61,328 nt of DNA from Bacteroidota bacterium (GTDB lineage Bacteria > Bacteroidota > Bacteroidia > Cytophagales > Cyclobacteriaceae), in NCBI GenBank assembly GCA_016866385.1, contig VGMU01000010.1, positions 1-61,328 of the forward strand, given 5' to 3'. The position numbers were made by a program, and so were the translations under genes. The notes under the pieces were generated by a model, which did not search any database, was not told where the DNA came from, and saw only the letters and a list, made by a program, of their open reading frames with translations. Shown here one piece after another: positions 1-8,250 of this stretch (positions are counted from its first letter, which is position 1; each line of letters opens with the position of its first letter).

Positions 1-1028
1 AGCATTTGCTTTCTTCTTCCATCTTAGAACTTTCCAACGGAGAAACGCGAAGACTGGCCTTGGCATTGGGCCTTCTACGTCAACCTCGCTTGTTTCTTAT
101 GGATCAGCCGCTCACGGGATTGGATGAGGAGAGCAGGGCTACTTTTGGAGATTTTTTAGCTGAGCTAATTTCCAAAGGGGTGCATGTCTTGCTTACTACT
201 TCTTCTGGGGAAATCCCTAAACAACTCACCCATATCGCCAGAATAGAAGGCGAAGGATCCCTCTCAAGCTGGAGCCGGACGACCTACCCTCATTTCCCAC
301 AAGCACCCCTTACTATTCCGTGGAATTTGGCCCAATTGCAAGCATTACTGCCCCAAGAAAAAACTATTCCTGAAACATTGGTAGAACTTAACGCTGTTTG
401 CATTAGCTATGGATCAAAAACCATCCTCAAAGACATTACTTGGAAGATTAGGGCTGGAGAAAGATGGCGGCTCTCTGGAAAAAATGGAAGTGGAAAATCT
501 ACGCTTATTAGTCTTTTGATAGGTGAAAATCCTCAAGCCTACTCTCAAGATTTTTCTCTTTTTGGAAGAAAAAGAGGTAGCGGAGAAAGTATTTGGGAGC
601 TCAAAAAACCCATTGGCTTTGTGGCTCCCGAACTCAGCCGATTTTTTCCTAGAAATCAAACTCTTCTTAAAGTCATCCTTTCAGGATTGATGGACACCAT
701 GGGCTTGTTTAAAAAACCAACTGCTGCACAAGAATCCCTCGCCATGGAATGGATTCGAGTCTTTCGCCTTGAAGCCTATCAGGGAGACTACTTTCATCAG
801 CTCCCTTTGGAGGTCAAGCGTTGGGCGCTGTTGGCTAGAGCCTTGATCAAAAAACCCTCCCTACTTATCCTTGATGAAGCTTCCCAAGGTTTGGATGAAA
901 AACAAAGAATCGTATTTAGAGATACCCTCCAATGGATCCTAGAGCACTGCGAATTAACAGTGATTTACGTGAGTCATTACGAGGAAGACCTGCCTCCTGC
1001 CGTAAATAAGCTTTTTGAATTGCCCTAA
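1..1028 (+). CDS. Twin-ATPase ABC protein, ModF/PhrA-like (5' end missing)
   Basis: The gene enters from the left edge, so the first Walker A motif lies outside the window. What remains is the end of ABC domain 1, with the signature LSNGE near position 30 and a Walker B reading LFLMDQP, followed by a complete ABC domain 2. Domain 2 has Walker A GKNGSGKS (codons at about 477-500) and Walker B LLILDEAS. No membrane segments are present. Two fused soluble ATPase domains resemble the ModF/PhrA group, whose role is poorly defined. Domain 1 has Gln where the catalytic Glu normally sits. Domain 2 has a poor signature, LPLEV. TTG at position 6 is only the first possible start in the visible part, not the true start. 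Confidence 0.85.
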   Translation, partial: HLLSSSILELSNGETRRLALALGLLRQPRLFLMDQPLTGLDEESRATFGDFLAELISKGVHVLLTTSSGEIPKQLTHIARIEGEGSLSSWSRTTYPHFPQAPLTIPWNLAQLQALLPQEKTIPETLVELNAVCISYGSKTILKDITWKIRAGERWRLSGKNGSGKSTLISLLIGENPQAYSQDFSLFGRKRGSGESIWELKKPIGFVAPELSRFFPRNQTLLKVILSGLMDTMGLFKKPTAAQESLAMEWIRVFRLEAYQGDYFHQLPLEVKRWALLARALIKKPSLLILDEASQGLDEKQRIVFRDTLQWILEHCELTVIYVSHYEEDLPPAVNKLFELP

Positions 1029-1142
1029 GGGTTGAAAACATAAGTTTTACCCTAATATCCTCCAAAAAGACCAAGTTCAATTGCTAGGCAGAGGTGAAAA
1101 AATTACCGCAAATCTCTTAACTTTCTTCTTTATGCTAAGACC

Positions 1143-2414
1143 ATGCAAAGCAGAAGAAATTTTCTACAGCACCTTGGCCTGGGTTTAAGCTTGCCCAGCC
1201 TAGCAGCGTTTACTCTACCCTTTTCTCCCTCCTCCCCCGCCTTTCCTTCCTTGGAATTGAAAGAAGAGGACTATTGGAAGGAAATGAAGAAACAGTTTCC
1301 CTTAGGAAGCTCTCCCATCTATCTCAACACCGGTACTTTTGGCCCCGCCCCTTACTCCGTATTAAATGCTATGGTGGAAAGTAATCTCCTCATCAATAGT
1401 AGTGGAGAATATGGCAACTCAGACCAGGAACGAATCCAACTGGCTTCTTTTTTTGGAATCAAACCTACGGAATTCTCCATCACTCATAATACCACAGAAG
1501 GAATTAATATTATGGCTTGGGGAATTCCCTTGAAAGCAGGAGATGAAGTCATTCTCACTACCCATGAACACGCCGGAAATGCCCTTCCTTGGCTAAATAG
1601 AGCAAAATACAATGGAATCGTGCTGCGGACTTTTGAGCCAAAAACAACCCAAGAGGAAAATTTGAACGAGATTCAAAAATTAATTAATTCCAAAACTAAG
1701 GTCATAGCCGTTCCCCACGTTACCTGCACCACCGGTTTGGTTTTACCCATAGCAGAGATCTGCAATGTTGCTAAATCTAAGGGGATCCTGACTGCCATAG
1801 ACGGAGCTCACGGTGCAGGCGCCTTCGACTTGGATCTGTATGCCTTGGGCTGTGATTTATATGCAGGATGCTTCCATAAATGGATGTGTGGCCCCAGCGG
1901 TACAGCGTTTTTGTTTGTGAAAGAAGAATCTTTGGAGCGATTGATTCCCATCATGATTGGAGGGCATTCCGACACAGGCTGGGACATGACCACCGATCCC
2001 CCAACCTTCGCTGGTTATGTGCCTTCTGCCAGGCGTTTTGATTACGGAACGCAAAGTAAAACCTTAGCAGTAGGCATGGTAGCCGCTACGAAATTCCATA
2101 CGCAGATTGGAAAGGAACGCATACAAACTCGCCTACAAACCCTCAATCAGTACCTGCTGGATGGGCTTTTGGAACTGAACAGCAAACTCGATATCCTTAC
2201 TCCGTTGGAAAAAGAATCCCGAATAGCACTCCTCACCTTCCGTCCAAAAAATATGACCTACCAGGTTTGTGGAAATGAACTGGGAAAAGCCGGATTTCGG
2301 ATTCGACAGGTCCCTGAAGGAAAGGTAAATGCGATACGCGTGTCCACACACGTGTACAACACCAAAGAAGAGGTAGACGCATTTCTAGTTGCCTTAAATC
2401 GAATCCTTACTTGA
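1143..2414 (+). CDS. Class V aminotransferase (PLP fold), probably Tat-exported
   Basis: A 423-residue PLP-dependent enzyme of the cysteine desulfurase/isopenicillin-N epimerase superfamily. The N-terminus reads SRRNFLQ followed by a hydrophobic stretch of about 20 residues, which matches a twin-arginine signal. The body has the NTGTFGP substrate-loop region, HNTTEGIN, an AIDGAHGAG segment carrying the PLP-contacting Asp and His, and the Schiff-base lysine K246 in GCFHKWMCGP. The substrate cannot be told from sequence; racemase/epimerase, lyase and desulfurase activities all occur in this family. The gene stands alone and its 3' end overlaps the convergent DUF1801 gene by 8 bp. Export of a PLP enzyme by Tat would fit folding with cofactor before transport. 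Confidence 0.88.
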   Translation: MQSRRNFLQHLGLGLSLPSLAAFTLPFSPSSPAFPSLELKEEDYWKEMKKQFPLGSSPIYLNTGTFGPAPYSVLNAMVESNLLINSSGEYGNSDQERIQLASFFGIKPTEFSITHNTTEGINIMAWGIPLKAGDEVILTTHEHAGNALPWLNRAKYNGIVLRTFEPKTTQEENLNEIQKLINSKTKVIAVPHVTCTTGLVLPIAEICNVAKSKGILTAIDGAHGAGAFDLDLYALGCDLYAGCFHKWMCGPSGTAFLFVKEESLERLIPIMIGGHSDTGWDMTTDPPTFAGYVPSARRFDYGTQSKTLAVGMVAATKFHTQIGKERIQTRLQTLNQYLLDGLLELNSKLDILTPLEKESRIALLTFRPKNMTYQVCGNELGKAGFRIRQVPEGKVNAIRVSTHVYNTKEEVDAFLVALNRILT

Positions 2415-2790
2415 GTTTCTTTTTCTTCTTTGCAGCGGCCCGTTCTAGGGCTTCCTGGGCACGAAACTGCGCGATGTCACGGATAAGTTGCTGCGGAAGG
2501 TCTTGGTTGTACGGAAACTGAATCGCTCCTTTGGAGGTCACATACCCCGCCAATTCCTCCTTAAAGTTAATCACCCCTGAAGAGGTGGGGTAATATCCCA
2601 GATGGCTTTTGGCAGCGGCATAGTACACCAACACTTCGGTAGTCTTGAAAGCAGGCATGTGGTAACTGATCACTTCTTCTGCCTCGGGCAAAGCCTGACG
2701 CAGGATTTCGCACATTTGCTGTAACTTGGCTTGAATTTCGGGAGTAAACCAAGAAAAGTACTCTTGAATGGAATTAGGTTTTGGATTCAT
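2407..2790 (-). CDS. DUF1801 (YdhG-like) protein
   Basis: A 127-residue protein of the DUF1801/YdhG type. Family features are an N-terminal helix with QEYFSWFTPEIQAKLQQM, the EVISYHMPAFK segment, and YYPTSSGVI followed by FPYNQDLPQQLI. It ends in a very basic tail (AAAKKKKKLK). Structures of the family show a small alpha/beta fold; proposed roles, such as iron handling in frataxin-like Bacillus relatives, are weakly supported. It has no operon partner, and its 3' end overlaps the convergent aminotransferase gene. Confidence is high in the family and low in any function. Confidence 0.85.
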   Translation of the reverse strand: MNPKPNSIQEYFSWFTPEIQAKLQQMCEILRQALPEAEEVISYHMPAFKTTEVLVYYAAAKSHLGYYPTSSGVINFKEELAGYVTSKGAIQFPYNQDLPQQLIRDIAQFRAQEALERAAAKKKKKLK

Positions 2791-2828
2791 AAACTAGGCA
2801 GCTCTATAGTTGAAAGCGAATTGAACTT

Positions 2829-3170
2829 ATGGAAAAAAATGAACTTACGCTCCATGAAGCGCAAAAATTAGTAGACCAGTGGATCAAGACGGTGGGTGTA
2901 CGCTACTTTAATGAACTGACCAACATGTCCCTTCTCATGGAGGAAGTGGGTGAATTGGCTCGTATCATGGCACGAACCTATGGAGAGCAATCCTTCAAAG
3001 AATCGGACAAAGGCAGGGCCCTGGATGATGAAATGGCAGATGTGCTCTGGGTGCTGATCTGCCTTGCCAACCAAACGGGAGTGAATTTGACCGAGGCCTT
3101 GCGAAAGAATTTAGAAAAAAAGAATTCTAGAGATCGGGACCGCCATCAAAACAATCAAAAGCTGCGCTAA
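2829..3170 (+). CDS. MazG-like nucleotide pyrophosphohydrolase
   Basis: A 113-residue all-alpha NTP pyrophosphatase of the MazG superfamily. The metal-binding EExxE...ExxD pattern is visible: LLMEEVGELARIMAR in the first half and ALDDEMADVLWVLICLAN in the second. Enzymes of this kind hydrolyse non-canonical or excess (d)NTPs to the monophosphate and pyrophosphate in the cytoplasm. At this length it is the single-domain, dimer-forming type and not full MazG with two domains. It is transcribed away from the DUF1801 gene with a 38-bp divergent gap. The exact substrate is unknown. Confidence 0.88.
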   Translation: MEKNELTLHEAQKLVDQWIKTVGVRYFNELTNMSLLMEEVGELARIMARTYGEQSFKESDKGRALDDEMADVLWVLICLANQTGVNLTEALRKNLEKKNSRDRDRHQNNQKLR

Positions 3171-3190
3171 GCAAGTAATTAAGCGAGGGT

Positions 3191-3898
3191 TTAGTATAAG
3201 ACAATACGACCCTCTTGATCCAATCCCATCACTTGAGAATACACGTCTACACTTAGGCAGAACTCTATATCTTTTTCTATACCATGATTTTGTAGTCGCT
3301 TGGCATGGGAAGCTTGAGTAAGAAAATCAGCAAGATTAGTACCATGGGCGGCATATAAGGTTTTTATAGCTACAATTCCGTCATCAGCTGATTGATGGCT
3401 ATGCTCGAGTAATTTAGCTAAGGCACCTGCATACAAAGAATCTTCTAAATTAAATCTTCCCTTCCACCCAGCACAGTGGATCAATACATCCAAATGCTGA
3501 GATTGGATGTAGGTTGCTGTAGCTTTTAGGTTTGGGAAAGCCCCAATCAAAATTTCCGCAGCAGCCTTGGATTTTTCAATAGCCAAAGTGCCATTGGTAG
3601 TAGTCATCGCGAGTTTATTACCTGCATAGTTCCCTTCCAAAAAGGCAATCGGAGAATTTCCCAATTCAAAGCCAGGAGCTGTCAAGCCATTGCGCTCTCC
3701 TGCAATCAGGTAGCCTTGCACCTGCATGGCCCGGCACGATTCAAGATCTGCAAAAGGGATAATCTCCGTGACGCCATGGGCCAAAGCAGCCACCATGGTA
3801 GAAGTGGCTCGAAAAATATCCACGACCACCACTAACTTGTCCTCCAACTCATGCAGGTGAATCAACTCGGGACTAAAGCAAACTTCAATGGACTTCAT
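3191..3898 (-). CDS. comB: 2-phosphosulfolactate phosphatase family (ComB)
   Basis: A 235-residue member of the ComB family, recognised by [11 protein letters not shown] near the N-terminus, the TTTNGT motif in the middle and [17 protein letters not shown] in the second half. ComB removes phosphate from 2-phosphosulfolactate, a step known from coenzyme M synthesis in methanogens and from sulfolactate formation in bacteria. Its start overlaps the gcvT stop by ATGA, so the two are translationally coupled. Coenzyme M is not expected here. The Bacteroidota context could point to sulfonate or sulfonolipid metabolism, but no other gene of such a pathway is present in the window, so this link is inference. 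Confidence 0.88.
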   Translation of the reverse strand: MKSIEVCFSPELIHLHELEDKLVVVVDIFRATSTMVAALAHGVTEIIPFADLESCRAMQVQGYLIAGERNGLTAPGFELGNSPIAFLEGNYAGNKLAMTTTNGTLAIEKSKAAAEILIGAFPNLKATATYIQSQHLDVLIHCAGWKGRFNLEDSLYAGALAKLLEHSHQSADDGIVAIKTLYAAHGTNLADFLTQASHAKRLQNHGIEKDIEFCLSVDVYSQVMGLDQEGRIVLY

Positions 3899-4992
3899 TC
3901 TCCTTTGTAAAGAGGGAATTTTTCCACCTGAGCTTTCAGGTTTTTGTTTCTTATCTGTATGTAAATCTCTGCCCCCACCTTGCTGTAGGCAGTTTGCACA
4001 TAGCCCATACCAATACCTACTCCCATGCTTGGGGATTGGGTACCTGAGGACACCTCACCGATGACCTCCCCTGCCGCATCCACAATCGGGTAATGCCCTC
4101 TTGGGATACCACGCTCCTGCATGATAAATCCAATCAACTTTCGCGAAACTCCTGCTTCTTTTTGCTGCTTCAAGGCTGTGGAATTGGTAAATTCCTTGGT
4201 GAATTTGGTGATCCAACCCAAACCAGCCTCAAGGGGTGAGGTGGTATCCGTGATGTCATTGCCATACAAGCAATAGCCCATCTCTAGACGCAAGGTATCC
4301 CGAGCACCCAAACCGATCGGCTTGATGTCGTAAGCGGCTCCAGCCTTAAAAATCTGCTCCCAAACATGAGCAGCATCTGCATTTTTTACATAAATTTCAA
4401 ATCCTCCAGCACCGGTGTAGCCTGTTCCGGAGATAATCACCTCCTTCACCCCTGCAAACTCCCCTACTGTAAAATGATAAAATTGAATGGAGGTCAAGTC
4501 CACTGGGGTAATGGATTGCATGGCAGCAGCAGCCTTAGGTCCCTGCACTGCAAAGAGGCAGTACTCATCCGAGGCATTGGTTAGCTTAGCTCCCATGGTA
4601 TTGTGGCTAGAAATCCAATCCCAATCTTTGTCGATATTGGAGGCATTGACCACCAAGAGGTATTTTTCTCCAGATATCTTGTACACGATCAAATCGTCTA
4701 CAATCCCACCCGTTGCATTGGGCAAACAGGAGTATTGCGCCTGCCCAATCACCAAGGTGGAGGCATCGTTGGAAGTTACTTTTTGAATAAGCGCCAAGGC
4801 CTGAGGACCTTCCACAAAAAATTCACCCATGTGAGACACATCAAAAACACCTACTCCTTGTCTGACGCAAAGGTGCTCTTCTATATCCGAACTGTAACGC
4901 ACGGGCATCATATACCCTGCAAAGGGCACCATTTTACCTCCAAGTGCTACATGCAGGTCATTTAAAGGAATAGTTTTTAAGGGAGTTTCCAT
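3895..4992 (-). CDS. gcvT: Glycine cleavage T protein (aminomethyltransferase)
   Basis: GcvT transfers the methylene carbon from the lipoyl aminomethyl group of GcvH to tetrahydrofolate, releasing ammonia. The 365-residue length is normal. The N-terminus carries [16 protein letters not shown] and [13 protein letters not shown]; the middle has [15 protein letters not shown] and [20 protein letters not shown], all family signatures. An in-frame ATG at 5031 would add 13 residues, but a perfect minus-strand TAnnTTTG element at 5019-5026 lies between the two candidates, which favours the start at 4992 with a leader of about 20 nt. The gcvH and gcvP genes are not in this window. The next gene, comB, is coupled by ATGA. 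Confidence 0.95.
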   Translation of the reverse strand: METPLKTIPLNDLHVALGGKMVPFAGYMMPVRYSSDIEEHLCVRQGVGVFDVSHMGEFFVEGPQALALIQKVTSNDASTLVIGQAQYSCLPNATGGIVDDLIVYKISGEKYLLVVNASNIDKDWDWISSHNTMGAKLTNASDEYCLFAVQGPKAAAAMQSITPVDLTSIQFYHFTVGEFAGVKEVIISGTGYTGAGGFEIYVKNADAAHVWEQIFKAGAAYDIKPIGLGARDTLRLEMGYCLYGNDITDTTSPLEAGLGWITKFTKEFTNSTALKQQKEAGVSRKLIGFIMQERGIPRGHYPIVDAAGEVIGEVSSGTQSPSMGVGIGMGYVQTAYSKVGAEIYIQIRNKNLKAQVEKFPLYKGE

Positions 4993-5018
4993 GGGGTAAT
5001 TTTGTTTTTGATCGTGCG

Positions 5019-5026
5019 CAAAGGTA
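5019..5026 (-). promoter_or_regulatory. Bacteroidota -7 promoter element for gcvT-comB
   Basis: The minus strand reads TACCTTTG, a perfect match to TAnnTTTG. It lies about 27 bp upstream of the preferred gcvT start and downstream of the alternative start at 5031, so it helps decide the start codon. No convincing -33 TTTG was found at the usual spacing. Confidence 0.5.
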
Positions 5027-5080
5027 AGCAAAGCCCTAAAATTAGGCGCGAGCCAAGAAATTTATTTTATTGATTCCCCA

Positions 5081-5107
5081 TAAAAAAGCAGCTGTTTCCA
5101 GCTGCTT
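5081..5107 (-). terminator. Intrinsic terminator after the IscA-family gene
   Basis: A perfect 9-bp stem (AAGCAGCTG with CAGCTGCTT, loop of four) is followed on the minus strand by a run of six T. It sits 24 bp past the stop codon of the A-type carrier gene and separates it from gcvT. Confidence 0.8.
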
Positions 5108-5130
5108 GAATTTCTTTTCACAAAACAATA

Positions 5131-5457
5131 TTAGACGGAAAAACTTTCTCCACAACCACAGGTGCGGTTGGCATTGGGATTGATAAATTGAAATCCCTTG
5201 CCATTCAATCCGTCTGAAAATTCTAAAGTCGTTCCTACCAAATACAAGAGGCTTTTTTTATCTACCAAAATTTTTACCCCCTTGTCTTCAAACACATGGT
5301 CTGTTTCTGCCACCTCTGCATCGAAGCCCAATTCGTACATCAGGCCAGAACATCCTCCTCCTTTTACAGAAACGCGGATATTTTCTTGCTCCTTTCTGCC
5401 CTCCTCTTTCTTCAATTCAAGAATTCTCTCTTTGGCTTTATCCGAAACGGTAATCAT
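5131..5457 (-). CDS. A-type iron-sulfur carrier (IscA/ErpA/SufA family)
   Basis: A 108-residue HesB/IscA-family protein that delivers or assembles Fe-S clusters in the cytoplasm. All three ligand cysteines are present: C36 in GGGCSGLMYELGF and C100/C102 in TCGCGESF near the C-terminus. The gene appears monocistronic. A TAnnTTTG element lies about 75 bp upstream on the minus strand and a strong terminator follows. No other suf or isc gene lies beside it, so IscA, SufA and ErpA cannot be told apart. Confidence 0.93.
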   Translation of the reverse strand: MITVSDKAKERILELKKEEGRKEQENIRVSVKGGGCSGLMYELGFDAEVAETDHVFEDKGVKILVDKKSLLYLVGTTLEFSDGLNGKGFQFINPNANRTCGCGESFSV

Positions 5458-5531
5458 ATCTTTTTATCTTTAACCCGAATTTGAGATTTTTTCTACCCAG
5501 TCAACATGCTTAGGTAGAAAAAGATTCGGGA

Positions 5532-5539
5532 CAAAGATA
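5532..5539 (-). promoter_or_regulatory. -7 promoter element for the A-type carrier gene
   Basis: The minus strand reads TATCTTTG (TAnnTTTG). It would give a leader of about 65-70 nt before the start codon at 5457. No clear -33 element was found. Confidence 0.35.
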
Positions 5540-5551
5540 CAAATAAATAGC

Positions 5552-5965
5552 ATGAGGAAAATTGAACACCTAGGAATTGCAGTCGCTGACCTAAAAAAAT
5601 CCAATGATCTTTTTGAAAAACTTCTAGGAAAAGGCCATTATAAAACGGAATCTGTGGCTGGAGAAAACGTAGAGACCAGCTTTTTCCAGATAGGAGAAAC
5701 CAAGATTGAATTGCTTCAAGCAGATCAAGGAGAAGGCCCCATTGCCAAGTTTATCGAAAAAAGAGGGGAAGGAATTCACCATATCGCATTTGATGTAGAG
5801 GATATCTATGCCGAAATGAATCGATTGAAGGAAGCAGGATTCGAGATTTTAAATGAAATTCCAAAAAAAGGAGCTGACCATAAAATCGTCGTATTTTTGC
5901 ACCCTAAAAGTACCCATGGGGTTTTGGTAGAATTATGTCAAGACGATTCCTCCAAGTCAGTTTAG
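5552..5965 (+). CDS. mce: Methylmalonyl-CoA epimerase
   Basis: A 137-residue vicinal-oxygen-chelate (glyoxalase-fold) protein. It interconverts (R)- and (S)-methylmalonyl-CoA in the propionyl-CoA to succinyl-CoA route. Likely metal ligands are the His in IEHLGIAVADL at the N-terminus, the His in GIHHIAFDVEDI in the middle and the Glu in GVLVELCQ near the end. The length is typical. thiL follows after a 49-bp gap in the same direction, so they may be cotranscribed, although there is no functional tie. Confidence 0.93.
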   Translation: MRKIEHLGIAVADLKKSNDLFEKLLGKGHYKTESVAGENVETSFFQIGETKIELLQADQGEGPIAKFIEKRGEGIHHIAFDVEDIYAEMNRLKEAGFEILNEIPKKGADHKIVVFLHPKSTHGVLVELCQDDSSKSV

Positions 5966-6014
5966 AATTATCTCCAGCTTCAAGCACCTTATAGCATTCT
6001 TACCTACTGCACAG

Positions 6015-7043
6015 ATGTCAGAAAAACGAACAGAGATTAGTGAATTGGGGGAATTTGGTTTGATCGACCAAATTTCAAAAAACGTACTCCTTAAAAACTC
6101 CTCCACCCTAAAAGGGATAGGAGACGACGCTGCAGTACTAGACTCTGGGGGTCAACTCACCGTGGTAAGCACTGACTTATTGCTGGAAGGGGTGCATTTT
6201 GATCTGTCCTATACCCCACTGCCCCACCTGGGATTCAAGGCCGTTGCAGTAAACGTATCGGATATCGCCGCCATGAATGCGATTCCCACTCAAATTACCG
6301 TAAGCCTAGCCCTTTCCAATAGATTTTCTGTAGAAGCAGTAGAGGCCCTCTACCAAGGCATACGTGCCGCATGCGATCAATACGGAGTAGATTTGGTCGG
6401 GGGTGATACTACCTCCTCTAGAAGTGGGCTCGTCATCTCGGTCACTGCTTTGGGCCTTGCCAAAAAAGAACAGTTGTGCTACCGATCAGGAGCTAAAGTA
6501 AACGACATTCTTTGCGTGACAGGAGATTTGGGAGCTGCCTTGGTAGGGCTGCAAATCTTAGAAAGAGAGAAACAAGTCTTCCTTTCTAATCCAAACATGA
6601 AACCTGATTTGGAACGCTATGCCGTAGTCACCGGTCGACAGCTAAGACCCGATGCAAGGATGGATATTATCCACGAACTTCGAGAGCTAAACGTAGTACC
6701 TAGCAGCATGATGGATATATCGGATGGCCTCTCATCTGAGATTTTTCATATCTGCAAGGCCTCTGGGGTGGGTGCGACCATTTATGAGGATAAACTACCC
6801 ATAGACAAGCAAACCTTCGATACGGCCGTGGAGTTAAATCTGGATCCAATCACCTGTGTGATGAACGGCGGAGAGGATTATGAATTACTTTTTACCATCG
6901 ATCAAAAGGATTTTTCCAAGTTGGAAAAACATCCCGATATCCATTTTATAGGACATATTACCAAAGCAGAGGAAGGAAAATACCTAGTGACCAAAAGTGG
7001 AACTGCGGTAGCATTGAAAGCTCAAGGCTGGATTCACTTTTAA
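6015..7043 (+). CDS. thiL: Thiamine-monophosphate kinase
   Basis: ThiL phosphorylates thiamine monophosphate with ATP to give thiamine diphosphate, the last step of cofactor synthesis. The 342-residue protein shows the N-terminal GIGDDAAVLD motif, the VSTDLLLEGVHFDL segment, the DIAAMNA region, VGGDTTSS in the ATP/metal site, CVTGDLGAA, and SMMDISDGLSSEIFH with GGEDYELLFT toward the C-terminus. These are all hallmarks of the AIR synthase/ThiL fold. The start ATG at 6015 is well placed. Length and motifs match functional enzymes. Confidence 0.95.
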   Translation: MSEKRTEISELGEFGLIDQISKNVLLKNSSTLKGIGDDAAVLDSGGQLTVVSTDLLLEGVHFDLSYTPLPHLGFKAVAVNVSDIAAMNAIPTQITVSLALSNRFSVEAVEALYQGIRAACDQYGVDLVGGDTTSSRSGLVISVTALGLAKKEQLCYRSGAKVNDILCVTGDLGAALVGLQILEREKQVFLSNPNMKPDLERYAVVTGRQLRPDARMDIIHELRELNVVPSSMMDISDGLSSEIFHICKASGVGATIYEDKLPIDKQTFDTAVELNLDPITCVMNGGEDYELLFTIDQKDFSKLEKHPDIHFIGHITKAEEGKYLVTKSGTAVALKAQGWIHF

Positions 7044-7065
7044 AAACTATAGCCTATTTTTTGGT

Positions 7066-7518
7066 CTAGACTTTGTTTTTGGTATCGATACAAAGGGTTA
7101 CTGGTCCATCGTTGACCAAACTTACTTTCATATCCGCCCCAAAAGTGCCAGTACCTATGGGCTTTCCCAACTCACTTTCTAGGGCCTGAATCATTTTTTG
7201 ATATAAGGGTAAAGCGATTTCTGGTCTAGCAGCTTTGATGTAGGACGGACGATTTCCCTTTTTGGTGCTCGCATGCAGGGTAAATTGTGAAATCAACAGC
7301 AATTCTCCTCCTATTTCTAGCACACTCCTGTTCATGATGCCTAGCTCATCGGGAAATATCCTCAAGTTGACCAATTTTTTGGACAACCAATCCACATCTT
7401 CTTGCTCATCAGCTTCTTCAATTCCCAACAATATCAATAAGCCCACCCCTATCTGATCTTTGATTTTACCGTCAATTTTGACAGAAGATTCCAAAACTCT
7501 TTGAGCAACAGCGATCAT
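7066..7518 (-). CDS. dtd: D-aminoacyl-tRNA deacylase
   Basis: Dtd hydrolyses D-amino acids mischarged on tRNA. The 150-residue protein has the two active-site motifs SQFTLHA in the middle and NDGPVT near the C-terminus. The start chosen is ATG at 7518 (MIAVAQRV...), which matches the usual N-terminus. A longer reading from 7554 would add 12 unlikely residues inside the upstream gene. The start overlaps the stop of the upstream SDR gene by ATGA, so translation is coupled. Confidence 0.93.
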   Translation of the reverse strand: MIAVAQRVLESSVKIDGKIKDQIGVGLLILLGIEEADEQEDVDWLSKKLVNLRIFPDELGIMNRSVLEIGGELLLISQFTLHASTKKGNRPSYIKAARPEIALPLYQKMIQALESELGKPIGTGTFGADMKVSLVNDGPVTLCIDTKNKV

Positions 7519-8234
7519 TTTCCTAAGTCTTGCATTTGCCCAGAAAGAAAACAATCTACCTTGTTTTCAGAAGAAGAAAGCGCCACGGAAACCAAGGATT
7601 TAGCAACTTGGTAGTCGTGAATAGGTTGAATATCCTTTGCGATTCTAAGCCAATTTAACGGCCTCATAAAGATAGTCGCTATGCGTTCCCCGAGTCTAAA
7701 TTCGTGTCTGTTGCCCAACAATATAGAGGGCCGAAACAATCCTAAATAGGGAAATTGGAGAGATTTGAGATCTTCTTCCGTTTTTCCTTTGACATGATTG
7801 TAATAAATGGAAGAATTAGACTGAGCACCCATGGCCGAAACGTATAAAAATTTTGAAGCCCCAAGTTTTTTGGCCCACATGGCAAATTCAATCACCAAAT
7901 CGTGATCCACTTGATAAAATTTTTCCTTGGAACCTGCCTGTTTGATGGTGGTACCCAAACTTGAAAAGGCATGGATGTCCACTTTTTTTTCCTTTATCGC
8001 AACTACAAGTCCTTGGTATTCTCCTCTTAAGGCCTGAGCATTTATTTTTTCTTCCCAATCCCAGGAGGCAAGCACCTGCATCTCCCCATCCAATTGAATT
8101 AGCTTTTCGTGTTTGAGCGCCAGCTTTCGCCTACCCAAACTCAAAACATATTCGTAGGAAGGATTTTTCAGAAGCTGGTGCAGGAGTTGCATTCCCACCA
8201 ATCCTGAGGTTCCAGAAATCAAGGCTAGGGTCAT
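7515..8234 (-). CDS. NAD(P)-binding oxidoreductase-like protein (atypical SDR, HTATIP2-like)
   Basis: A 239-residue Rossmann-fold protein. The nucleotide-binding loop is at the N-terminus (ISGTSGLVGMQLL), followed by LGRRKL, the central FSSLGTT segment, and FLYVSAMGAQSNS followed by YYNHVKGKTEEDL, which has the Tyr-x3-Lys spacing of an SDR active site. LFRPSILLG is typical of the HTATIP2/YwnB-like atypical SDRs. The substrate is unknown. It lies between a DUF7935-like gene (16 bp upstream) and dtd (4-bp overlap) in one minus-strand operon. Confidence 0.88.
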   Translation of the reverse strand: MTLALISGTSGLVGMQLLHQLLKNPSYEYVLSLGRRKLALKHEKLIQLDGEMQVLASWDWEEKINAQALRGEYQGLVVAIKEKKVDIHAFSSLGTTIKQAGSKEKFYQVDHDLVIEFAMWAKKLGASKFLYVSAMGAQSNSSIYYNHVKGKTEEDLKSLQFPYLGLFRPSILLGNRHEFRLGERIATIFMRPLNWLRIAKDIQPIHDYQVAKSLVSVALSSSENKVDCFLSGQMQDLGK

Positions 8235-8250
8235 ACCGATTGTTTTGAAA

